Source: Rhizobium sp. R634 (GTDB taxonomy: Bacteria; Pseudomonadota; Alphaproteobacteria; Rhizobiales; Rhizobiaceae). From it: 64,000 nucleotides of DNA. The notes under the pieces were generated by a model that was not told the DNA's origin, made no database searches, and worked only from the letters and a program-made list of their open reading frames with translations. The translations under genes were made by a program, and so were the position numbers. Shown here in pieces: positions 8,376 to 17,819 of this stretch. The stretch lies in NCBI RefSeq assembly GCF_002211305.1, contig NZ_LOKW01000012.1:248001-312000 (forward strand). Reading direction: 5' to 3'. How positions within the stretch are numbered: position 1 is the stretch's first letter; each line of letters starts with the position of its first letter.

Positions 8376-9425
8376 ATGCAGAATGCAAGCGCAAATGCAC
8401 TGGTGCCGCGCGAGGCCGCGCGCCCGTCGCCGACGGCCGACATTCAGAGGATCGCCCAGCATATGGCGCGGCTCAACGTCGCCGCGCTGCCGCGCAATTA
8501 CGAACTCTTCCACGAGGCGATCATTGGGCTCAATCCCGGCCTCGCCCAGGATATCGCCGCGCTCGGCCCCCAACCGCAACAGGCGATGCTCGACGAACTC
8601 GGACTGAAATACCGCCTGGTCGGCCATTGCGGGCTGGCAGGCGAAACGTCACGGAACGAGGCGAGCCGGATGCTGCGCGACGTCGCCGAGCGGCTTGCCG
8701 AAGACCTCAAGCACAAGAACGCCTTTGCGCGCGCCTGCGGCACCATCCTGAAATCCGTATCGGGCCACGAAGACCAGAGCCTTGCCGCTTTCATCGGCGA
8801 ACTCGACTATCTCTCCGCCTCGCTCGCAACGGTGCTCTCGGCGGAAATGGAAACGGCAGCCAAGCTGCAGGAAGACATCAAGGCGCTGGAAGTGCTGGAG
8901 CGCGGAATTTCGGCGATGCAATCGGCCGCCGTGGCCGACAAGATCACCGGACTTGCGAACCGTATTGCACTCAACCGGACGATGGCCGAGCTTTATGAGC
9001 GCGAGGAGGGAGCGGCCGGCAGCGCATTGATCATGGTCGATATCGACAATTTCACCGATCTCAACGGCCGATACGGAACGCAGGCCGGCAACAAGCTCCT
9101 GAAGAAGCTCGCCAGCCTTTTCCGCAAATCGATCAAGAAGAACGATTTCGTCGCCCGCACCGAAGCCGATGAATTCGCCTTCCTGTTTTCCAATGTCGGC
9201 ATGCAGGATGCAATGGCGATCGCCGAGCGCCTGCGCACCTCCGTCGAGGACAATCTCGTCTTCTCGACCTCCGACACATCAGATCCCGGCAGGGTCACCG
9301 TTTCGATCGGCGTGGCGCTGAGCGCCGATGCGGCAAGCCCGGGACAGCTACAGGCCAATGCGCGGGTGGCGCTTCTCGCCGCGCAGTCGAACCGCCGCCT
9401 GCCGGTGCAGGCCTTCGGCCGCTGA
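8376..9425 (+). CDS. GGDEF-domain protein with degenerate active site
   Basis: The 349-residue cytoplasmic protein has an N-terminal helical region (residues 1-180, coiled-coil-like around 150-180) and a C-terminal GGDEF domain from about 185 (DKITGLANR at 188-196, VDIDNF at 221-226, VTVSIGVAL near 298). The signature loop reads RTEADEF, so GGDEF is E263-A264-D265-E266-F267. The conserved NDxxGHxxGD segment is also altered to LNGRYGTQAGN. Diguanylate cyclase activity is therefore doubtful, and it may be a c-di-GMP or GTP sensor or an inactive regulator. No EAL domain or membrane segment is visible. A GAGGG ribosome site precedes the ATG. Confidence 0.88.
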   Translation: MQNASANALVPREAARPSPTADIQRIAQHMARLNVAALPRNYELFHEAIIGLNPGLAQDIAALGPQPQQAMLDELGLKYRLVGHCGLAGETSRNEASRMLRDVAERLAEDLKHKNAFARACGTILKSVSGHEDQSLAAFIGELDYLSASLATVLSAEMETAAKLQEDIKALEVLERGISAMQSAAVADKITGLANRIALNRTMAELYEREEGAAGSALIMVDIDNFTDLNGRYGTQAGNKLLKKLASLFRKSIKKNDFVARTEADEFAFLFSNVGMQDAMAIAERLRTSVEDNLVFSTSDTSDPGRVTVSIGVALSADAASPGQLQANARVALLAAQSNRRLPVQAFGR

Positions 9426-9468
9426 AGCACTCTTGCCTTGACGGGCGCTTTCGGCCAAAACGCCGGCC

Positions 9469-11352
9469 ATGATCACAATCACAGACATTTCCGCCCGCAT
9501 CGCCGGCCGCCTGCTTCTCGACAATGCCGCCGTGTCGCTGCCTTCGGGCACGAAGGCCGGCCTCGTCGGGCGTAACGGCGCGGGCAAATCCACGCTGTTT
9601 CGCGTCATCACCGGCGACCTCAGCGCGGAAACCGGATCAGTCTCGATCCCCAAGGGCGCGCGCATCGGTCAGGTGGCGCAGGAGGCGCCCGGAACCGAGG
9701 ATTCGCTGATCGAGATCGTGCTTGCCGCCGACAAGGAACGCGCGGCGCTGATCGCCGAAGCGGAAACGGCGAGCGACCCGCACCGCATTGCCGAAATTCA
9801 AATGCGCCTCGTCGATATCGACGCGCATTCGGCCGAAGCGCGCGCAGCAAGCATTCTGGCCGGCCTCGGCTTCGACCAGGCGGCGCAAGCCCGCCCCGCC
9901 TCCTCCTTCTCGGGCGGCTGGCGCATGCGCGTCGCCCTTGCGGCCGTGCTGTTTGCCGAGCCGGATCTGCTTCTGCTCGACGAGCCGACCAACTATCTCG
10001 ATCTCGAAGGTACGATGTGGCTGGAGGACTATATCCGCCGCTATCCGCACACCGTCATCATCATCAGCCACGACCGCGACCTCCTGAACAACGCGGTCAA
10101 TTCCATCGTGCATCTCGACCAGAGGAAGCTCACCTTCTACCGCGGCAATTACGACCAGTTCGAGCGGCAGAAGGCGGAAGCCGACGAATTGCAGACGAAA
10201 GCCAAGGCGAAGAACGAGGCGGCGCGCAAGCATCTGCAGAGCTTCATCGACCGCTTCAAGGCCAAGGCCTCGAAGGCGCGCCAGGCGCAATCGCGCGTCA
10301 AGGCGCTCGAGCGCATGGGAACGGTTGCTGCCGTCATCGAGGACCATGTACAGCCGATCACCTTCCCCGAGCCGGAGAAGCAGCCGGCCTCGCCGATCGT
10401 GGCAATCCAGGGCGGCGCCGTCGGCTATGCGCCCGGCAAGCCGATCCTGAAGAACCTCAGCCTGCGCATCGACAATGACGACCGCATCGCCCTGCTCGGG
10501 TCGAACGGCAACGGCAAATCGACCTTCGCCAAATTCATCTCCGGCCGGCTCGCGCCGGAAAGCGGCGAGCTCAAGCTCGCCCCGGGCCTGAAGATCGGCT
10601 TCTTCGCCCAGCACCAGCTCGACGACCTCATCCCGGAGCAGTCGGCGGTGGAGCATGTGCGCCGGCTGATGCCCGCCGAGCCGGAGGCCAAGGTGCGCGC
10701 CCGCGTCGCGCAGATGGGACTGGCGACGGAGAAGATGGCAACGGCTGCCAAAGACCTTTCCGGCGGCGAAAAGGCCCGCCTGCTGATGGGGCTTGCCGCC
10801 TTCCATGCGCCGAACCTGCTCATCCTCGACGAACCGACCAACCATCTCGACATCGACAGCCGCCGCGCGTTGATCGAAGCGCTGAACGACTACGACGGCG
10901 CAGTCATCCTGATCTCGCACGATCGCCACCTGATCGAGGCGACGGTCGACCGCCTCTGGCTGGTCAATGGCGGCACCGTCACCAGTTTCGAAGGCGACAT
11001 GGACGAATACCGGGACCTGATCGTCAGCTCCGGCAGAAAAAAAGAAGAAAAGCCGCAGGCCGCCGACGAGACGACATCGAAGGCCGACCAGCGCAAGCTC
11101 AATGCGGAAAAGCGCGCCTCGCTGACGCCGCTCAGGAAAAAGATCAACGAAATCGAATCCTTGACGGCCAAGCTGGAGAAACAGATTCAGGCGCTTGACG
11201 CAGAACTTGCAGACCCCGCCCTCTACGAGAAAACGCCCGCCAAGGCCGCCGAGAAGGCAAAGCAGCGCGGCGAGGCCGCGGCAAAACTCGCCGCCGCCGA
11301 AGAAGATTGGCTGATGCTGTCGGCCGAATACGAAGAGGCGATGGCAGGATAG
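9469..11352 (+). CDS. ABC-F family ATPase (ribosome-associated type)
   Basis: The 627-residue protein has two ABC cassettes and no membrane segments. Cassette 1 has GRNGAGKST, the signature SFSGGWRMRVALA and the Walker B LLLLDEPTNYLDL; cassette 2 has GSNGNGKST, DLSGGEKARLLMG and LLILDEPTNHLDID. A charged linker follows cassette 1 (KAKAKNEAARKHLQSF...), and a C-terminal coiled coil rich in Lys and Glu ends the protein. This matches the Uup/YheS/ABCF3 type, which binds the ribosomal E site and helps stalled or damaged ribosomes. The exact subgroup is not certain. The gene is alone, 43 bp after the GGDEF gene. Confidence 0.93.
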   Translation: MITITDISARIAGRLLLDNAAVSLPSGTKAGLVGRNGAGKSTLFRVITGDLSAETGSVSIPKGARIGQVAQEAPGTEDSLIEIVLAADKERAALIAEAETASDPHRIAEIQMRLVDIDAHSAEARAASILAGLGFDQAAQARPASSFSGGWRMRVALAAVLFAEPDLLLLDEPTNYLDLEGTMWLEDYIRRYPHTVIIISHDRDLLNNAVNSIVHLDQRKLTFYRGNYDQFERQKAEADELQTKAKAKNEAARKHLQSFIDRFKAKASKARQAQSRVKALERMGTVAAVIEDHVQPITFPEPEKQPASPIVAIQGGAVGYAPGKPILKNLSLRIDNDDRIALLGSNGNGKSTFAKFISGRLAPESGELKLAPGLKIGFFAQHQLDDLIPEQSAVEHVRRLMPAEPEAKVRARVAQMGLATEKMATAAKDLSGGEKARLLMGLAAFHAPNLLILDEPTNHLDIDSRRALIEALNDYDGAVILISHDRHLIEATVDRLWLVNGGTVTSFEGDMDEYRDLIVSSGRKKEEKPQAADETTSKADQRKLNAEKRASLTPLRKKINEIESLTAKLEKQIQALDAELADPALYEKTPAKAAEKAKQRGEAAAKLAAAEEDWLMLSAEYEEAMAG

Positions 11353-11478
11353 CCACAGCCATCAATGAAACTCGGCGAAGCGCCGCGTTTCGGCACAATT
11401 CCGGCCGATCTCAACCGATCGTTAACCATAATTCGAAAGGTTGCCTCAACATTCATTACTGATTTGTTGAGCCCTTTC

Positions 11479-12327
11479 ATGCACCGCTTTCTCGTTCTGT
11501 CCTGCATCGCCCTGACAGCCGTTCTCACCGCTTGCAGCACGACCAGACAAGCTCCTGACACATCGATCAAAACCTCCTCGGTGATTGCCCCCGAAGGGCA
11601 AAAGCCTGCCGATATGGCCGATGGCGATGCCACACCGCTCCTTCCGGCCGGCCCGCATCATCTGGCCGGACGAACGCTGGAGGTCGGCTCGCTTGCCGAT
11701 CTCAAGCTCGACAACAAGGAAGTGATCCTGAGTTTCGACGACGGTCCGGTGCCCGGGCGGACGGACAAGGTGCTGGCAACGCTCGACCAGTTCGGCGTCA
11801 AAGGCGCCTTCATGATGGTCGGCCAGATGGCCGAGATGCACCCGAAGCTCGCCCGCAAGGTGGCGATGGACGGCAATACGATCGGCAGCCACACCTACCG
11901 GCACGCCAACCTGAATGCGCTGAGCTTCGAAGCGGCGATGGCCGAAGTCATGAAGGGCGAAATGGCGGTGACCAAGGCGACCGGAACGGATGTCTCCTTC
12001 TTCCGCTTCCCCTACCTTGCCGAGAGCCATAAGCTGCGCGCCGCAATCGCCATGCGCGACATGGTGGTCATGGATGTCGATATCGACAGCAAGGACTATT
12101 TCACCGGAACGCCGGCCTCGGTGACCCAGCGGACCATGGACCTGCTGCACAGACGCGGCCACGGCATCGTCCTGATGCACGACATCCACAAGCGGACCGC
12201 GACGATGCTGCCGACCCTGCTGTCGAAACTCGAGGCCGAAGGCTACAAGGTGGTGACGCTGAAATTCAAGGGGACTCGCGCCCCGAGCAATCTCGTCGCC
12301 TCAGCCGATCTCACCACGACCCGCTAA
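11479..12327 (+). CDS. Polysaccharide deacetylase (NodB-homology) lipoprotein
   Basis: From ATG 11479 the 282-residue product starts with a lipoprotein signal (MHRFLVLSCIALTAVLTAC, Cys19). It continues with a low-complexity linker and a NodB-homology domain holding SFDDGP (metal and base Asp pair), the metal-binding SHTYRHANL and a C-terminal LMHDIH. Such enzymes remove N-acetyl groups from chitin-like or peptidoglycan sugars; here it would act in the periplasm, anchored to the membrane. It is shorter and differently placed than nodB, so a symbiotic role is not implied. An upstream in-frame ATG at 11365 would bury the lipoprotein signal and is rejected. Confidence 0.88.
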   Translation: MHRFLVLSCIALTAVLTACSTTRQAPDTSIKTSSVIAPEGQKPADMADGDATPLLPAGPHHLAGRTLEVGSLADLKLDNKEVILSFDDGPVPGRTDKVLATLDQFGVKGAFMMVGQMAEMHPKLARKVAMDGNTIGSHTYRHANLNALSFEAAMAEVMKGEMAVTKATGTDVSFFRFPYLAESHKLRAAIAMRDMVVMDVDIDSKDYFTGTPASVTQRTMDLLHRRGHGIVLMHDIHKRTATMLPTLLSKLEAEGYKVVTLKFKGTRAPSNLVASADLTTTR

Positions 12328-12359
12328 GGCGGGTTGCAAAGGCGGGACCGGCTGTCCTC

Positions 12360-12476
12360 GAGCCTTTCCTGGTCAGATTGAAGCATTCTGCCGGAGCAGG
12401 TTGGCTGAAACGGGCCGGTCGATCATCCGACTCCTTTTGAGCCAACAGAATGCTTCAATCTGACCAGGAAAGGCTC
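12360..12476. repeat. 117-bp palindromic intergenic element with perfect 31-bp arms
   Basis: Bases 12360-12390 and 12446-12476 are perfect reverse complements (31 of 31). A second nested pair, TTGGCT at 12401-12406 and AGCCAA at 12440-12445, extends the cruciform after an asymmetric 10-nt bulge. The element follows the deacetylase stop by 32 bp and ends 18 bp before the ATG of the peptidase gene. It could act as a terminator for the first gene and a structured leader for the second. No target duplication or coding frame is apparent. Confidence 0.88.
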
Positions 12477-12494
12477 TAAACCAGTGCGATCGCA

Positions 12495-14555
12495 ATGAAA
12501 GCCGATAGGTCCGACATGAATCTTCACCTCGAAACGGACGACGATCTCCGCACCCGCCAGTTCATCGACGAGCACAACGCGCACTCGGACACGGCGCTTA
12601 GAACGGCTGAGTTCGCCGCGGATCGCGATGCGATCAAGGCGCTGATCGAGCGGCAGGACAGGCTGATCATCCCAATGCGGCGGGGCAGCTGGCTGTTCGA
12701 CTTCCGTCAGACCAAGGACAATCCGCTCGGCATCTGGCTTCGCCTGCCCGCCGGCCAGAACCCGTCGCCTGATGCCGAGTGGGAGCCGGTATTCGATCTC
12801 GACGCCTTCTGCGTCAGCGAGGGCAAGCGCTGGAACTGGCGCGGCGCCGTGACCTGCCCCTGGGAGCCGACGCGTGTGCTGCTCCTTCTGTCAGACGGCG
12901 GCTCCGACCTTCTCCGGTTGCTCGAATTCGATGCCGAAACCAGACAAGTCGTCGAGGGCGGCTTCGACACTCCCGCCGTGCGGTCGCACGCCAATTGGCT
13001 GAGCCGTGACGAAATCTGTTATTTCGGTTCCATCGACCGGTTTTCGGCGACCCGCTCCGGATGGCCGCGCGTCGGGCGGCGGCTGAAGCGCGGGCAGCGG
13101 CCGGAAGATGCCGCCGTCATGTTCGAGGCTGCGGACGAAGATGTCTACGGCTCCAATCTCGTCATCGACCCCGCCCTGTCCGGTGGCTCGCGGGATGCCG
13201 GATTGATCAGCATTTTTGTCGCCGGTCATGAGATCGGCGTCGCAAGCGCTTTTCTCATCGACGACGATGGTAAGCGGCAGCGCATCGATCTGCCTGCGGA
13301 AGCCGACTTCCAGTTCAATCGCGATCATTGCCTCTGGCGAGCGAAGACCGATGAGCGCGTTCCCACCGGCAGCCTCGTGCTGCAGCGCTTCGACCCGACA
13401 TCTGAGAGCGTGCTCGGGCCGGAGCGGATCCTGTTCCAGCCCGGCGAAGGCCAGTCCATCTCACAGCTGATGCTGATGCGCGAATGGTGCGTCTTCATTA
13501 TCTCCGACCGGCTGCGTCCGCGTCTGATGGTGCTCGATCTGACAAGGCTGGATGCCGAACAGCGCGAGATCCCGCTGCCCGCGGACATGCAGACGGCCCA
13601 TTTCAGACCGCTCTACGCGGATCTGCATCTCGGTGACGATACGGTTCATATCGTCGGCCAGGGTTTTCTGCAGCCTCCGGCCTGCTACCGCCTGGAACTC
13701 TCGGATCGCAGCAGAGAGGCCGAGCCGGTTTTCGTCGCGGCCGCACCAAGTTATTTCGATGCAACGGATATGTCGTCCGAACTGCTGGAAGCTGTCTCGG
13801 AAGACGGAACGAGGGTTACATACCGGCTGGTGTTGCCGAGGCAGTGGACCAAGGGAGAACTGCCGGTGCTGCTTTATGGCTATGGCGGCTTCGATGTTGC
13901 GCTCTCCCCGAGCTATTCCGGCGTAACGGGACGCTGGCTGGAGCAAGGCGGCGCCTTTGTGCAGGCCTATATCCGCGGCGGCGGCGAATTCGGACCCGAC
14001 TGGTATCGCAGCGCCAAACGGCAGGGACGAGACAAAGCCTTTGCCGATTTCGTCGCCATTGCGCGCGATCTCGTCGCCCGCGGCTACACCGTGCCGTCAC
14101 GGATCGCCTGCCAGGGCGGCAGCAATGGCGGCCTGCTGACGGGCGTCATGCTGACGCGCTATCCGCAGGATTTCGGCGCCGTCTGGTGCCAGGTGCCGGT
14201 GCTCGACATGACGCGCTTCCATCTGTTCAGCGCAGGAAAAGCCTGGATGGACGAATATGGTGACCCGGATACGCCGGCGGACCGGGATTTCATGCTCGGC
14301 TATTCGCCGCTTCACAATGTCAGGCCCGCAGCCGAGATCGCCTATCCGCCGATCTACATCGAAAGCTCGGCCAATGACGACCGCGTGCATCCCTCGCATG
14401 CGCGCCGCTTTGCGGCGCGGCTCGAGGAGGCAGGGCATCGGCCGCTCTTCCATGAATTCGGTTCGGGCGGGCATGGCGGCGACGGCAATTCCGAGGAGCG
14501 CGCGGCCCGCGTGGCGATGGGTTACAGCTTCCTTCGCCAGACCATCATGCGCTAA
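12495..14555 (+). CDS. Prolyl oligopeptidase family serine peptidase (S9A)
   Basis: The 686-residue protein has an N-terminal beta-propeller-like half and a C-terminal alpha/beta-hydrolase half with the S9A signature GGSNGG (nucleophile Ser543), the acid region SANDDRVHPSHARR (Asp628/629) and the catalytic histidine in GSGGHGGDG (His660). No signal peptide is visible, so it is probably cytoplasmic and hydrolyses short proline-containing peptides. The start is uncertain: ATG 12495 is immediately downstream of the palindromic element, and ATG 12516 (MNLHLETDDD) with an AGG upstream is an alternative. It stands alone. Confidence 0.92.
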   Translation: MKADRSDMNLHLETDDDLRTRQFIDEHNAHSDTALRTAEFAADRDAIKALIERQDRLIIPMRRGSWLFDFRQTKDNPLGIWLRLPAGQNPSPDAEWEPVFDLDAFCVSEGKRWNWRGAVTCPWEPTRVLLLLSDGGSDLLRLLEFDAETRQVVEGGFDTPAVRSHANWLSRDEICYFGSIDRFSATRSGWPRVGRRLKRGQRPEDAAVMFEAADEDVYGSNLVIDPALSGGSRDAGLISIFVAGHEIGVASAFLIDDDGKRQRIDLPAEADFQFNRDHCLWRAKTDERVPTGSLVLQRFDPTSESVLGPERILFQPGEGQSISQLMLMREWCVFIISDRLRPRLMVLDLTRLDAEQREIPLPADMQTAHFRPLYADLHLGDDTVHIVGQGFLQPPACYRLELSDRSREAEPVFVAAAPSYFDATDMSSELLEAVSEDGTRVTYRLVLPRQWTKGELPVLLYGYGGFDVALSPSYSGVTGRWLEQGGAFVQAYIRGGGEFGPDWYRSAKRQGRDKAFADFVAIARDLVARGYTVPSRIACQGGSNGGLLTGVMLTRYPQDFGAVWCQVPVLDMTRFHLFSAGKAWMDEYGDPDTPADRDFMLGYSPLHNVRPAAEIAYPPIYIESSANDDRVHPSHARRFAARLEEAGHRPLFHEFGSGGHGGDGNSEERAARVAMGYSFLRQTIMR

Positions 14556-14675
14556 CGCATACGCGTGAAACTGTGCAGCGGCTTTGCTGCAATGACATGG
14601 GTAAAAACAAAGACCTAGGGCGGAATCAGCGAATCTGAAAGATCGCGATGCGCTTCAGGATGCGATAGAATGCAT

Positions 14676-14703
14676 GAGGAGAGCTTGTCGGCGCTCCTCT
14701 TTC
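14676..14703 (+). terminator. Probable intrinsic terminator
   Basis: A 9-bp stem with one mismatch (GAGGAGAGC / GCGCTCCTC) and a 6-nt loop is followed by TTTC. It lies 120 bp after the peptidase gene and about 50 bp before the dehydrogenase gene, so it would close the peptidase transcript. The U-tract is short. Confidence 0.5.
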
Positions 14704-14755
14704 TGCTACAAGAAGCTCAATAAATCATACTTTTCACAGGCTCGAGCGAAACACC

Positions 14756-15679
14756 ATGTCTCCTATCAACCTCGCCATCGTCGGCGTCGGCAAGATCGTC
14801 CGCGACCAGCACCTTCCCTCCATCGCCAAGAACCCGGACTTCAAGCTCGTCGCCACGGCAAGCCGCCACGGCACGGTCGAAGGCATCAACGCCTATACGA
14901 CGATCGACGCGATGCTTGATGCCGAGCCCTCGATCGATGCCGTTTCGCTCTGCATGCCGCCGCAATATCGCTACGAGGCAGCCTATAAGGCTCTCCTCGC
15001 CGGCAAGCACGTCTTCCTGGAAAAGCCGCCTGGCGCAACGCTCAGCGAAGTCGCCGATCTTGAGGCGCTCGCCGCAAGACAAGGCGCGTCGCTTTTTGCC
15101 AGCTGGCATTCGCGCTATGCGCCGGCCGTCGAGGCCGCCAAGGCGTTTCTTGCCTCGACCACGATCAGCAGCGTGCATGTGATCTGGAAAGAAGATGTCC
15201 GCCACTGGCATCCGAACCAGGAATGGATCTGGCAGGCCGGCGGCCTTGGTGTTTTCGATCCCGGCATCAATGCGCTGTCGATCGTCACCCATATCCTGCG
15301 GCCGATCTTCATCACCGGGGCCGTGCTCGAATTTCCTGAAAACCGCGATGCGCCGATCGCTGCCGACATTCGCTTCCAGAATGCGGAGGGCCTGCCGATT
15401 CACGCCGAATTCGACTGGCGCCAGACCGGCAAGCAGAGCTGGGACATCGTCGCGGAAACGGCCGCCGGCCAGATGGTTCTCTCCGAGGGCGGCGCCAAAC
15501 TTTCGATCAACGGCACGCTGGCATTCGCCGAGCCGGAGCAGGAATACCCCTCGCTCTACCGCCGCTTCGCCGAAATCATCAAGGCCGGCAAATCGGATGT
15601 CGATCTCGCGCCGCTGCGCCACGTCGCCGACGCCTTCATGCTCGGCAAGCGGAAGTTCGTCGAAGCCTTCCACGACTGA
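14756..15679 (+). CDS. L-arabinose / D-galactose 1-dehydrogenase (Gfo/Idh/MocA family)
   Basis: The 307-residue protein has an N-terminal Rossmann domain (LAIVGVGKIVRDQHLPSI), the family motif EKPPGATLSEV with the catalytic Lys, and a C-terminal domain with FASWHSRYAP, WKEDVRHWHP and GGLGVFDPGINAL. These segments match what I remember of the Azospirillum L-arabinose 1-dehydrogenase and Pseudomonas D-galactose 1-dehydrogenase. It would oxidise the aldose to its lactone with NAD(P)+, the first step of the non-phosphorylating pathway. No lactonase or dehydratase gene is adjacent. Which sugar is preferred cannot be told from sequence alone. Confidence 0.85.
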   Translation: MSPINLAIVGVGKIVRDQHLPSIAKNPDFKLVATASRHGTVEGINAYTTIDAMLDAEPSIDAVSLCMPPQYRYEAAYKALLAGKHVFLEKPPGATLSEVADLEALAARQGASLFASWHSRYAPAVEAAKAFLASTTISSVHVIWKEDVRHWHPNQEWIWQAGGLGVFDPGINALSIVTHILRPIFITGAVLEFPENRDAPIAADIRFQNAEGLPIHAEFDWRQTGKQSWDIVAETAAGQMVLSEGGAKLSINGTLAFAEPEQEYPSLYRRFAEIIKAGKSDVDLAPLRHVADAFMLGKRKFVEAFHD

Positions 15680-15735
15680 GTGATTGGCGGTCCTTGCCTG
15701 TCGGCCCGACGGCAAGGACCATCCCGACGGCACGT

Positions 15736-16185
15736 TTAAGCCTTCTTCTCCCACCGCCCTTCCGGCGTCTGCTGCCAGTAGGTGAGGTTATGCCCCTCGC
15801 CTTTCAGCCTCTTCCATTGCGCGCGTGCGGCGTCCAGTTGCTCCTGGTCGTGACCGTCGAACATGAAGACGACGCGCTCGTAGGCTGCGACCGGCGGCGG
15901 TTCGGCGCCGTCGACGATGAAGCGCACGGTGGCTGCGTTGGCATTGTCCGATGTCACCGTCAAAAGCACGGGCTGGCTCTCGGCGAAATCCGTCTCATCG
16001 GTGCCGTGCGGCAGAAAACTCTCCTCACGAAAAGTCCAAAGATGCGTGTCGAGCGCGTCGCGTCGCGCCGGTTCCCGCGTCTGGACGGCGACGCGCCAGC
16101 CGCGCTCGACGCTTTTGTCGATGAGCGGCGGAAGCGCATCCTCCAGCCTGGTTTCGGTCAGATGATAGAAGAGAACGTCGGTCAT
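15736..16185 (-). CDS. holC: DNA polymerase III subunit chi
   Basis: HolC is the chi subunit of the clamp-loader complex and links it to single-strand binding protein on the lagging strand. The 149-residue product has the chi pattern: [19 protein letters not shown], the VAVQTREPARRDALD strand-helix, FLPHGTDETDF and VVFMFDGHDQEQL. The length is normal. Its ATG shares one base with the pepA stop (TGATG), so it is coupled to pepA; the pepA-holC pairing is common in Gram-negative bacteria. Confidence 0.94.
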   Translation of the reverse strand: MTDVLFYHLTETRLEDALPPLIDKSVERGWRVAVQTREPARRDALDTHLWTFREESFLPHGTDETDFAESQPVLLTVTSDNANAATVRFIVDGAEPPPVAAYERVVFMFDGHDQEQLDAARAQWKRLKGEGHNLTYWQQTPEGRWEKKA

Positions 16186-17675
16186 CAGGCTTCATAATGG
16201 GCGCGGACGAGCTCGTCGAGCAGGCGCACGCCGAAACCGGACCCCCACGACTGGTTGATCTCGTCCTGCGGCGAGCCCATCGCCGTGCCGGCAATGTCGA
16301 GATGGGCCCAGGGCGTCTCCTGCACAAAGCGCTTGAGGAAATGCGCCGCCGTGATCGAGCCCGCCTGCCGGCCGCCGGTATTCTTCATGTCGGCGAATTT
16401 GCTGTCGATCAGCTTGTCGTAATCCTTGCCGAGCGGCATGCGCCAGAGCTTCTCGTTGGTCGAGAGGCCGGCTGCCGTGAGTTGGGCCGAAAGCTTGTCG
16501 TCATTGGAGAACAGGCCCGCATGCACGTTGCCGAGTGCGACGACGATCGCGCCGGTCAGCGTGGCGAGATTGATCATGAACTGCGGCTTGAAACGATCGT
16601 TGCAATACCAGAGCGCATCGCAGAGCACGAGGCGGCCTTCGGCATCGGTATTGATCACCTCGATCGTCTGGCCTGACATGGAGGTGACGATATCACCGGG
16701 ACGCTGGGCGTTGCCGTCAGGCATGTTCTCGACCAGGCCAATGATGCCGACGGCGTTGACGGCGGCTTTGCGGGAGGCAAGCGCATGCATGAGGCCGGTG
16801 ACGGCTGCAGCGCCGCCCATATCGCCCTTCATGTCCTCCATACCGGCGGCCGGCTTGATCGAAATGCCGCCGGTATCGAAGACGACGCCCTTGCCGACGA
16901 AGGCGACGGGACGATCCTTGGGTTTGCCGCCTTTCCACTGCATGATCGCAAGACGCGGCGGGCGCACGGAGCCCTGGGCAACGCCGAGAAGGGCGCCCAT
17001 GCCGAGACGGCGCATCTCCTTCTCGGTCAGGATCTCGACTTCGACGCCGAGCTTTTCCAGCTCCTTCGCCTTGGCCGCAAACTCGACAGGGCCAAGCACG
17101 TTCGGCGGCTCGTTGACGAGGTCACGGGCAAGATTGACGCCGCCGGCGATGGCTTCGGAATCGGAAAAGGCCTTCTTGGCGCCGGCAGGATCAGCAGTGA
17201 CGATCGTCACCTTCACGGATTTCGCCGGCTTTTCCTCCTCGTCGTTCTTCTTCGTCTTGTAGGTATCGAAGCTATAGGCGCGCAGCAGCAAACCGAGCGC
17301 GAAATCGGCGGCTGCCCGGGCCGTCGTCTCGAGGCCGGGAACATCGATGAAGATTGCTGCCTTGTCGGTATTCTTGATTTTCGATGCAGCGGCACCCCCG
17401 GCCCTCAGCCAGTCATGGGCGGTGAGCTCGGCAGCCTTGCCGAGCCCGATGACGACGATGCGCTCGACGGGCGCGGCTTCGGGAGCGACGATATCGAGAG
17501 CGGCCATGGACCTTGCGGAGAATCGGCCGATCCTCGCGGCCTTGGCGACCACGCCGGCCGGATCGACCGTTTCGACGCCCGCAGCGCTCTCGGCCTCGGT
17601 CGTCTTCAGCAGGATTGCCAGGCCGCCATTGAGCTTTGCCGACTTTGAGAATGAAATTTCGAACTTTGCTGACAT
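16185..17675 (-). CDS. pepA: Cytosol (leucyl) aminopeptidase
   Basis: PepA is a hexameric M17 aminopeptidase that uses two metal ions to remove N-terminal residues from peptides. The 496-residue product has the N-terminal macro-like domain and the C-terminal catalytic domain with [14 protein letters not shown] (active-site Lys and Asp), [12 protein letters not shown] and the signature [17 protein letters not shown] 17675 ([14 protein letters not shown]) has GGAGAAGAC upstream; the frame is open 27 codons further up without a good ribosome site. It is followed directly by holC and is divergent from the PAP2 phosphatase gene. Confidence 0.96.
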   Translation of the reverse strand: MSAKFEISFSKSAKLNGGLAILLKTTEAESAAGVETVDPAGVVAKAARIGRFSARSMAALDIVAPEAAPVERIVVIGLGKAAELTAHDWLRAGGAAASKIKNTDKAAIFIDVPGLETTARAAADFALGLLLRAYSFDTYKTKKNDEEEKPAKSVKVTIVTADPAGAKKAFSDSEAIAGGVNLARDLVNEPPNVLGPVEFAAKAKELEKLGVEVEILTEKEMRRLGMGALLGVAQGSVRPPRLAIMQWKGGKPKDRPVAFVGKGVVFDTGGISIKPAAGMEDMKGDMGGAAAVTGLMHALASRKAAVNAVGIIGLVENMPDGNAQRPGDIVTSMSGQTIEVINTDAEGRLVLCDALWYCNDRFKPQFMINLATLTGAIVVALGNVHAGLFSNDDKLSAQLTAAGLSTNEKLWRMPLGKDYDKLIDSKFADMKNTGGRQAGSITAAHFLKRFVQETPWAHLDIAGTAMGSPQDEINQSWGSGFGVRLLDELVRAHYEA

Positions 17676-17819
17676 GTCTTCTCCGCTGGGATTCTTCGGG
17701 ATCCGTTCCTGGCGGATAATTTCGTGTTTGGCGGGTCTGTCAATGGCTTGCGACAATTGTTATGGTCGCCCAGGGCCATCAGGGCCTCTCTGTTCTCGTC
17801 AGTTCCGTAGATATTCGCG

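Noticed and set aside
11479..12327. Idea that the polysaccharide deacetylase is the Nod-factor gene nodB
   Set aside because: It is a lipoprotein with an envelope linker and has no nod genes nearby; NodB lacks such a signal.
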